DNA of 64,000 nt from Chitinophagaceae bacterium. GTDB taxonomy: Bacteria > Bacteroidota > Bacteroidia > Chitinophagales > Chitinophagaceae. The stretch is taken from positions 310,001 through 374,000 of the forward strand of contig JADJDJ010000002.1 of assembly GCA_016702745.1 (NCBI GenBank), read 5' to 3'. Positions 58,622 to 64,000 of this stretch are shown here, one piece after another. Both the position numbers and the translations under genes were made by a program. The notes under the pieces were generated by a model. It saw nothing but the letters and a program-made list of their open reading frames with translations. It did not search any database and was not told the DNA's origin. Each line of letters opens with the position of its first letter. Within the stretch, counting starts at the first letter, position 1.

Positions 58622-58664
58622 CTTCGTGCTCTTTGTGTGATTACTTAGTGCCCTCTGTGGTTAA
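58621..58664. repeat. Flanking repeat, right of the GxxExxY gene
   Basis: CTTCGTGCTCTTTGTGTGAT..TTAGTGCCCTCTGTGG, related by inversion to 58089-58129 and to the repeat at 20835-20922. Confidence 0.45.
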
Positions 58665-59376
58665 ATAACTTCGCCGCCCGCTCCAGATCCTCCGGCGTAT
58701 CAATCTCCACCCCCATATAATCCACCACAATCATGCGGATGGGGGTGCCGTTTTCCAGGTAGCGGAGACATTCAATTTTTTCTGCCGATTCCAACGGACT
58801 CAGTGGCCATTGGGTAAAATTTAAAAGCGCCTGTTTCCGAAAGGCATAAACACCAATATGTTCATAATAGGTGGTTGGATAAGCCGTATCCCTGGGGTAA
58901 GGAATGACAGAACGACTAAAGAAAAGGGCATTATTATTCCGGTCGACCGCCACCTTTACAAAATTGGGATCCAGGATCTCTTCCTGACTGGTTAATACCT
59001 GCATCATGGAAGCTACCTGAACACCAGGATCATCAAACTGCGACAGTAATTGCTGCAGCGGTTCTCTTTTTACAAAGGGGGTATCGCCCTGCACATTTAC
59101 AATGATATCCACCTCCATTCCGGCAGCGGCTTCTGCAATACGGTCGCTTCCGCTTTCGTGCTCATACTGGCTCATCACCGCGTTCCCCCCGGTTGCGGTG
59201 ATTTCTGTATAAATGATTTCACTGTCCGTTACTACCATCACTTCATCAAACAAACCGGTAGCTACCGTGGCGTCATAAGTGTGGCGGATAACTGTTTTCT
59301 CGCCCAGAATCTGCATCAGTTTGGCGGGAAAACGCGTGGCGGCATAACGCGCCGGTATCATGGCAATTTTCTTCAT
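58645..59376 (-). CDS. kdsB: 3-deoxy-manno-octulosonate cytidylyltransferase
   Basis: This 243-residue enzyme starts MKKIAMIPARYAATRFPAKLMQ; VMVVTDSEIIYTEI, NVQGDTPFVKREPLQQLL and HIGVYAFRKQALLNFTQWPLSPLESAEKIECLRYLENG are family hallmarks. It activates Kdo (or 8-amino-Kdo, in KdnB-containing species) with CTP for lipopolysaccharide core assembly. It is one member of the same pathway as KdsD and KdnB in this window. Confidence 0.95.
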   Translation of the reverse strand: MKKIAMIPARYAATRFPAKLMQILGEKTVIRHTYDATVATGLFDEVMVVTDSEIIYTEITATGGNAVMSQYEHESGSDRIAEAAAGMEVDIIVNVQGDTPFVKREPLQQLLSQFDDPGVQVASMMQVLTSQEEILDPNFVKVAVDRNNNALFFSRSVIPYPRDTAYPTTYYEHIGVYAFRKQALLNFTQWPLSPLESAEKIECLRYLENGTPIRMIVVDYMGVEIDTPEDLERAAKLFNHRGH

Positions 59377-59385
59377 ACTGTAAAA

Positions 59386-60150
59386 CTACAACCCGGCGCT
59401 GTAAAAAATCACCAGTTGGTTATCGAGATAATACATTTCAAAATGATACCAGGCACCATCGGAGTACTCCAGTTTTATTTTTTTATACCACGGAGAATCG
59501 CTCAGCATTTCCTTCTCGATGCTTACCTCATATTCCAGCTCTCCTTTTTTGTATTTTTTACTGTCTGTCGGGAACTCTTCTTTATCACCAAACACTTCTT
59601 TGAATTCCGGTATCAGGCGCAGCAGCAAAAAACCCTGAGTGATGGTGAAATCAGGAAGAATGTACACATTGGAGTGATATTCATATCCGAGAAACTCCTG
59701 CCATTCGGCACCGTTTTTATACAATTGCTTATTGATCTGCCAGCCGCCTTCGGCAATATTATTCAGGTTACCTTTTTTAACAGCCAGTTTGCTGCCAAAT
59801 GGTTGGGTGACCTGAGTAAAATATTGTTTCATTTCCTTTACCGTTGTGGTATTGGGTGGTGGCCAGGGGAATAAATAACTGTTAATGATATAACCACTCT
59901 TGCCGCCATATTTCACGAGCTTCCACTGTCCTTCGATCCCTTCGGTAACAATTGGTTTTATTTCATTCGGAGGTTGAAGCACACTTATTTTTGTACCATA
60001 GGGAATTTTACCAACTACAGCAGCACCGGTTTCGGGCCTCTCCCGGATACTCAATCCACCTTTCAGGGCCACATAAAACAAGCCCAGGCTTTCCTGTGCG
60101 GTCATACATAGCGGAACGGCCAGCAGCAAGAGCGCAATTATTTTTTTCAT
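59386..60150 (-). CDS. SH3-domain (bacterial) exported protein
   Basis: This 254-residue protein has signal MKKIIALLLLAVPLCMTAQ. Residues ~25-85 form a bacterial SH3 domain (GGLSIRERPETGAAVVGKIPYGTKISVL, KYGGKSGYIINSYL), which usually binds cell-wall peptides. The rest is an uncharacterised beta-rich region (EYSDGAWYHFEMYYLDNQLVIFYSAGL). It lies nine bp before kdsB on the same strand, so it may be cotranscribed. Its function is unknown. Confidence 0.8.
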   Translation of the reverse strand: MKKIIALLLLAVPLCMTAQESLGLFYVALKGGLSIRERPETGAAVVGKIPYGTKISVLQPPNEIKPIVTEGIEGQWKLVKYGGKSGYIINSYLFPWPPPNTTTVKEMKQYFTQVTQPFGSKLAVKKGNLNNIAEGGWQINKQLYKNGAEWQEFLGYEYHSNVYILPDFTITQGFLLLRLIPEFKEVFGDKEEFPTDSKKYKKGELEYEVSIEKEMLSDSPWYKKIKLEYSDGAWYHFEMYYLDNQLVIFYSAGL

Positions 60151-60168
60151 GATAAACAGTTGAGACGA

Positions 60169-60990
60169 TTAGCTTTTTTGAAAGGGATTTTTCAGCATCT
60201 GTACAAAGTCTTCGTCTTTTGCCTCGGGATAATCCTTGTCGATCCCATAGCGGAGTTGTTGCGGATCGAGGTGACGGTAGGTCCCCAGCAGGCGGTCCCA
60301 GATGGAAAAGATGGCCCCGTAATTACTATCCGTATAGGGTTGTTTCCAGTGGTGATGCACTTTGTGCATATTGGGAGAAATAAAAATATAACTGAGGGAG
60401 CGGTCCAACCAGCCCGGCAGCCGGATATTGGCATGTTCAAAAGCAGTAAAAAATACCAGGATGGTCTGGTAAATCATGACGGCAAACATGGGTGCGCCCG
60501 TAACAGCAATTCCCATAAAAAAGAAAAGCCCGCGGACCACACTTTCAACCGGATGGTGCCGGAGGCCTGTCGTTACATCCACGTTGGTATCGGCATGATG
60601 CACGACATGAAAACGCCAGAAGAATTTCCATTTATGCTCTACAATATGCACAAACCAGCCCCCAAAAAAATCTACCACTAATACTGTCAGAAAAACAGTG
60701 GCCCAAACGCCGGCACCGGTCCAGTACACGATACCAAAATGATTGACAGCACACCAGTCGCTGATTTGAATAATGACCAGGGCCAGTAAAGTATGAATGA
60801 TCAGATGGATAATGGTCAGCCCAAAATTTTTCAGGGCATGTTGCATCCTGTTTTTCCGGAAACGAAGTGTAAGTAATGGAATGGAACCTTCCAGTATCCA
60901 GAAAAACAGCATACCACCCACGAGAAAAGCCATTCTTTCCAAGGGCCTTTCTTCCAGATTGGAGAAATAAGTAATGATATTATCCCACAT
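60169..60990 (-). CDS. Sterol desaturase / fatty acid hydroxylase family protein
   Basis: This 273-residue membrane protein has about four hydrophobic helices and the histidine clusters of this di-iron family: HIVEHKWKFFWRFHVVHHADTNVDVTTGLRHHPVE and MHKVHHHWKQPYTDSNYG. Members hydroxylate or desaturate lipids; a bacterial lipid (fatty acid, carotenoid or sphingolipid) is the likely substrate. It lies 18 bp upstream of the SH3 gene. Confidence 0.9.
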   Translation of the reverse strand: MWDNIITYFSNLEERPLERMAFLVGGMLFFWILEGSIPLLTLRFRKNRMQHALKNFGLTIIHLIIHTLLALVIIQISDWCAVNHFGIVYWTGAGVWATVFLTVLVVDFFGGWFVHIVEHKWKFFWRFHVVHHADTNVDVTTGLRHHPVESVVRGLFFFMGIAVTGAPMFAVMIYQTILVFFTAFEHANIRLPGWLDRSLSYIFISPNMHKVHHHWKQPYTDSNYGAIFSIWDRLLGTYRHLDPQQLRYGIDKDYPEAKDEDFVQMLKNPFQKS

Positions 60991-61011
60991 AAGACAGATT
61001 AAAGAGAAAAG

Positions 61012-61437
61012 TTACGAATCAATAGACTTGTCTTCTTCATTTGTTTCAGCCCCGAATTCGTGCCCGCAGTCGAAACAGTGCAATACTTTTTCTACCGGCA
61101 TTGCATAACTGGTGATAAAAAACCCGATGAGCGCACTGGCCCAGTTGGATACTTTCCGGGGCGTACTCACCAATTCAACCTGGTGAGATCCGCATTTCGG
61201 GCAACTGATTTTTTGCTGTTGTTCTTTTTTAAGCGCACTCAACAACTCCCAGGCCCTTTGTGCATCTTCCCGGGCCACCATCAGTTTGATACCACCCACG
61301 GCATTGGTCAGAATGGGATCAATGGTAACGGTATTTTCATCTTTCAGCCAGGATGCAATCCCTTCTTCTTCCAGTACGCCTTTAGCAATATGTGCTTCCA
61401 CATAATTGCCATAGCTGTTGAGAAGAATGAATTCCAT
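61012..61437 (-). CDS. DUF2007-domain protein with C-terminal zinc ribbon
   Basis: This 141-residue protein has DUF2007 (ILLNSYGNYVEAHIAKGVLEEEGIASWLKDENT, VAREDAQRAWELL) and then CPKCGSHQVELV and CFDCGHEFG, two CxxC pairs for zinc. A short hydrophobic stretch (SALIGFFITSYAM) lies between them. DUF2007 proteins are PII-like in fold and may be regulators; here no partner is evident. Confidence 0.85.
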   Translation of the reverse strand: MEFILLNSYGNYVEAHIAKGVLEEEGIASWLKDENTVTIDPILTNAVGGIKLMVAREDAQRAWELLSALKKEQQQKISCPKCGSHQVELVSTPRKVSNWASALIGFFITSYAMPVEKVLHCFDCGHEFGAETNEEDKSIDS

Positions 61438-61451
61438 TTAATTGTGTTGAA

Positions 61452-62222
61452 TCAGCGACCGTATTCATCTCCGTATTCTTCGGCGTATTTTTCGTAGCGC
61501 TTGATCATCTCGATATTCTTTTTCTCAATATCGGTGAGGAAACCTTTGATATCAACCGTGTTGGGCACATACCAGTCTTCCATTTCAAATTGCTGGCGCA
61601 GGTGTTTTTTATTAAAGCAATAACCATGACGGGCGAAGATTTCATTGCGCATGAATTCCAGGTCTTCCTTCATCAGGTTCTCCAGGTCTGTTGCTTTCAG
61701 TAAACGCTGAGAGGATTCCGGCCAGCTCCCCACATCAGTGCGGTATTCAAATTTTTTCTTGGATAAAGTGAATTCCTTCGCAGGTCTTTTTTTATCATTG
61801 GGTACCCATTTTCCAAATACCTCATCCGGTTTGCCGGATTGAATGGATATACTGAATGCACCATCATCTTTATGATCTCCGGGCTCACGGGCATCGATAT
61901 GAAATACGCCGTCATTGCCACTGGTATGTGTCCCAATAAAGGGCCGGTCGTTTCCACCAACGATGGAACGTCCCTGCACCGAATCACTCCAGATCCGGGA
62001 GATCAGCAGGGTAATTTTATTATCACCAAAGGGTCCGACAAAGGATCCAAGGAATTTTTCGAAGGGGTCGGTGATGACGGCTACCACATCGTTCACCTTG
62101 TTATCGGTTACCGAAGCAGTCGTTGTATCTTCTGGCTGATCGGTTTTTTTATCAGTTTTCTTCTCATTGTTGCAGGCAATCAGTAAGGAGCCTGACAGGA
62201 GGAGCATCAGGAATTTATTCAT
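61452..62222 (-). CDS. YARHG-domain lipoprotein
   Basis: The start at 62222 (MNKFLMLLLSGSLLIAC) gives a lipobox; the longer frame from 62273 adds an unlikely hydrophobic piece. The protein has 256 residues. A low-complexity linker (EKKTDKKTDQPEDTTT) precedes a beta-rich middle (RIWSDSVQGRSIVGGN) and a C-terminal YARHG domain (LEFMRNEIFARHGYCFNKKHLRQQFEMEDWYVP), thought to be an extracellular binding module in bacteria. It is probably outer-membrane attached. The gene lies 14 bp before the DUF2007 gene. Confidence 0.88.
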   Translation of the reverse strand: MNKFLMLLLSGSLLIACNNEKKTDKKTDQPEDTTTASVTDNKVNDVVAVITDPFEKFLGSFVGPFGDNKITLLISRIWSDSVQGRSIVGGNDRPFIGTHTSGNDGVFHIDAREPGDHKDDGAFSISIQSGKPDEVFGKWVPNDKKRPAKEFTLSKKKFEYRTDVGSWPESSQRLLKATDLENLMKEDLEFMRNEIFARHGYCFNKKHLRQQFEMEDWYVPNTVDIKGFLTDIEKKNIEMIKRYEKYAEEYGDEYGR

Positions 62223-62277
62223 GATAAATGGTTTAATTTGATTAAAAATAAAACAAATAATCAGCCGCACCAATATA

Positions 62278-62925
62278 TTGAACGCCTTCCTCCTGCTGGT
62301 ACTGGCTTATTTCTGCTGGCTCATGGCCCGGATCACAATGGCCTATATACCCTATCATACGGATGTGGGTTTTCTGCGGATCAAACAACAATACATTGAT
62401 ATTGATCACTGGCGGATCGCCTTTTTTGTTCATGTGTATGCGAGTATGTGGGTTTTGTTTGCGGGATTTACCCAGTTTTCTGCTTCCCTGCAAAAAAAAC
62501 GGCCGGCCCTGCACCGGCAGCTGGGTTATATCTATGTGGTGGATGTGCTGCTGATCACCGGCCCCGCAGGTTTGCTGATGGGTTTTTATGCCAATGGGGG
62601 GATCAGCTCACGGATTTCATTTGTATTACTGGCGTTGACCTGGATATTTTGTACGGCCATGGCATTGATCAGGGCCAGGCAGGGGAATTTTAAATCGCAC
62701 CGTCACTTTATGATCCGGAGTTATGCCCTTACGCTTTCAGCCCTTACGCTCAGGGCCTGGAAATGGGGAATAACCAACTCCTTTGAATTGCGTCCGATGG
62801 ATGTGTACCGGGCCGTAGCCTGGCTGGGATGGGTGCCCAATCTGTTGCTGGCAGAATGGATCATCCGTTTTAAAAGAAAAAAAAATCTCTCCTCTAAAAG
62901 GAGAGATTCCGTTATTTCTGTCTAA
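62278..62925 (+). CDS. DUF2306-type multi-pass membrane protein
   Basis: This 215-residue protein with about six membrane segments contains WRIAFFVHVYASMWVLFAGFTQF, KRPALHRQLGYIYVVDVLLI and SHRHFMIRSYALTLSALTLRAW, matching DUF2306. No ATG fits: the frame opens at 62242 and the first candidate is TTG at 62278, which lies ~50 bp after the divergent lipoprotein start, so the exact start is uncertain. Its last ~15 codons contain the dnaN terminator hairpin read on the other strand. Confidence 0.75.
   Translation: MNAFLLLVLAYFCWLMARITMAYIPYHTDVGFLRIKQQYIDIDHWRIAFFVHVYASMWVLFAGFTQFSASLQKKRPALHRQLGYIYVVDVLLITGPAGLLMGFYANGGISSRISFVLLALTWIFCTAMALIRARQGNFKSHRHFMIRSYALTLSALTLRAWKWGITNSFELRPMDVYRAVAWLGWVPNLLLAEWIIRFKRKKNLSSKRRDSVISV
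62876..62908 (-). terminator. dnaN terminator, overlapping the DUF2306 gene end
   Basis: On the minus strand AATCTCTCCT and AGGAGAGATT form a perfect 10-bp stem with a 5-base loop, then a run of about ten T. It lies ~68 bp after the dnaN stop and within the 3' coding part of the convergent gene. Confidence 0.75.
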
Positions 62926-62976
62926 ACGCTTATTAGGTTTTAACCAGCGTTTTCAATCTTCAACTTTCAATTTAAT

Positions 62977-64000
62977 TTATTGGTTCAGCATCAGCGGCAT
63001 CACCAGCATCAGCAGGTCTTCGTTTTCGTCCTGATCAGTTGGTTTGATCAAACCAGCCTTGGTGGGGGTTGATAATTCAATATTCACATCATCGCTTTCT
63101 GCAGCGCTGAGCATTTCAATCAGGAATTTCGCATTGAAGGCAATCATCATGTCTTCGCCGTTATACTGGCATTTCATCCGCTCGTTTCCTTCAAAGCTGA
63201 AATCAACATCCTGGGCGGCCAGCTGCAATTCACTGCCGCTGATATTCAGGGCTACCTGGTTGGTGCTTTTATTACTGAATACATTCACACGCCGGAGCGC
63301 ACTCTGAAAATCGTTTTTACTTACAGTAAGGCGATAAGGATTTTCAGCCGGTATCACTACTTTGTAATCGGGGAAGCGGGCATCAATCAGGCGGCAACTC
63401 ATTTGTGTACTGCCATGGGTTACAAAGAGGTGGTTGCTATTATAGCTGACGGTGATTTCGTCTTCGGTTGACGGAATGGCCGCTTTCAGCAGGTTCAGCG
63501 GCTTGCGGGGTACGATAAAAGAATCTGTTTTAGGACATTTTACATCTGTTCTTTTATAACGAACCAGGCGGTGGGCATCGGTGGCCACACATTGTAATCC
63601 TTTTTTATCCAGTTCAAAGAAAACACCCGTCATGGCCGGGCGCAGATCATCGTTGCTGGTGGCAAAACTGGTTTTATTGATGGCAGTCACCAGTGCAGAA
63701 GCCGTCATGGTAAAAGAATTGGTATCATCTGCTGCGGGTTCTTTGGGGAAATTATCCGGATTTTCACCCATGATCTTATACTTCCCGTTATCACTGGTGA
63801 TCTCGATACCGAAATTTTTATCAATATTGAAAGTCAGTGGCTGATCGGGTAAGTTTTTCAGTGAGTCCATCAGGATCTTGGCAGGGATACAAACCTTGCC
63901 GCTATCCTTGGCTTCCACATCCAGTTGAACCCTCATCACGGTCTCCAGATCGGTGGCCACCACGGTGAGCCTGTTTTTGCCCACTTCAAAGAGAAAATCT
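62977..64000 (-). CDS. dnaN: DNA polymerase III beta subunit (sliding clamp), partial
   Basis: The frame runs off the right edge; about 35 N-terminal residues of the usual ~372 are missing. Three clamp domains are visible: TVVATDLETVMRVQ, VTAINKTSFATSNDDLRPAMTGVFFELDKKGLQCVATDAHRLVRYKR, and VTHGSTQMSCRLIDARFPDYKVVIP, ending LLMLVMPLML, the C-terminal strand of clamp proteins. It tethers the replicative polymerase to DNA. In Bacteroidota dnaN is often away from dnaA; here a candidate origin lies 14 kb left. A terminator follows the stop. Confidence 0.95.
   Translation of the reverse strand, partial: DFLFEVGKNRLTVVATDLETVMRVQLDVEAKDSGKVCIPAKILMDSLKNLPDQPLTFNIDKNFGIEITSDNGKYKIMGENPDNFPKEPAADDTNSFTMTASALVTAINKTSFATSNDDLRPAMTGVFFELDKKGLQCVATDAHRLVRYKRTDVKCPKTDSFIVPRKPLNLLKAAIPSTEDEITVSYNSNHLFVTHGSTQMSCRLIDARFPDYKVVIPAENPYRLTVSKNDFQSALRRVNVFSNKSTNQVALNISGSELQLAAQDVDFSFEGNERMKCQYNGEDMMIAFNAKFLIEMLSAAESDDVNIELSTPTKAGLIKPTDQDENEDLLMLVMPLMLNQ

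Noticed and set aside
58089..58664. Insertion sequence around the GxxExxY gene
   Set aside because: No transposase and no exact terminal repeats with target duplication are visible; only loose inverted repeats.

Overview
The window reads as a chromosomal segment of a member of the Bacteroidota, most likely the Chitinophagaceae/Chitinophagia. The grounds are type IX secretion (T9SS) sorting domains of both kinds (type A tail at about 2.2 kb; CHU_C/type B tails at about 7.1 and 21.9 kb), SprB-like repeat proteins, an S46 dipeptidyl-peptidase, DUF2480, and several promoters of the Bacteroidota form TTG-n17-23-TAnnTTTG, some so close to the ATG that the transcripts would be nearly leaderless. The genus is not determined.

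Layout. 0-2.4 kb: a T9SS surface protein with FG-GAP-like and Ig-like repeats, broken by a one-base frameshift. 2.4-5.6 kb: a minus-strand operon of a SET-domain protein, a D-Ala-D-Ala-ligase-like ATP-grasp enzyme and an ATP-grasp/SET fusion, the best candidate for an undescribed system. 5.7-10.4 kb: a CHU_C protein, a Pif1-like helicase with HRDC domain, and ssb. 10.4-14.3 kb: a small zinc-ribbon protein and a secreted WD40-caspase protein (frameshifted near its C-terminus). 14.4-21.7 kb: pseudouridine catabolism (psuK-psuG), a GH3 glycosidase with PA14, formate-tetrahydrofolate ligase, and a hemerythrin-like protein. 21.8-30.6 kb: a minus-strand surface-protein operon containing a frameshifted giant with about 16 SprB-like repeats, a second repeat protein, and a CHU_C protein.

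30.9-33.4 kb: a NIPSNAP-like protein, then a tRNA-Phe gene preceded by a tandem array of eight defective tRNA-Phe-like copies, each with a palindromic insertion in the D-loop and a terminator-like hairpin; the unit is about 186 bp. 33.4-44.8 kb: RecQ, KdsD, a mannose-1-phosphate guanylyltransferase, several small enzymes, an RCC1 lipoprotein, an aminotransferase and an EamA transporter. 44.8-46.6 kb: an arsenic operon (arsR, arsM, a 25-residue Cys-rich ORF, arsC) with a palindromic operator. 46.6-48.2 kb: an NTF2-like protein and nadA. 48.2-48.75 kb: a 571-bp gene-free, partly AT-rich region with clustered DnaA-box matches, a candidate oriC. 48.75-64 kb: S46 peptidase, PpiD-like chaperone, DUF2480, CorA, a TlpA-like lipoprotein, KdnB and KdsB (8-amino-Kdo/Kdo activation) separated by a GxxExxY cassette, several envelope proteins, and dnaN running off the right edge.

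Three long genes each carry a single-base indel in a short homopolymer (about 1433, 14090 and 29841). This could be assembly error or real decay, and raw reads would decide. No insertion sequence, prophage or CRISPR array was seen.
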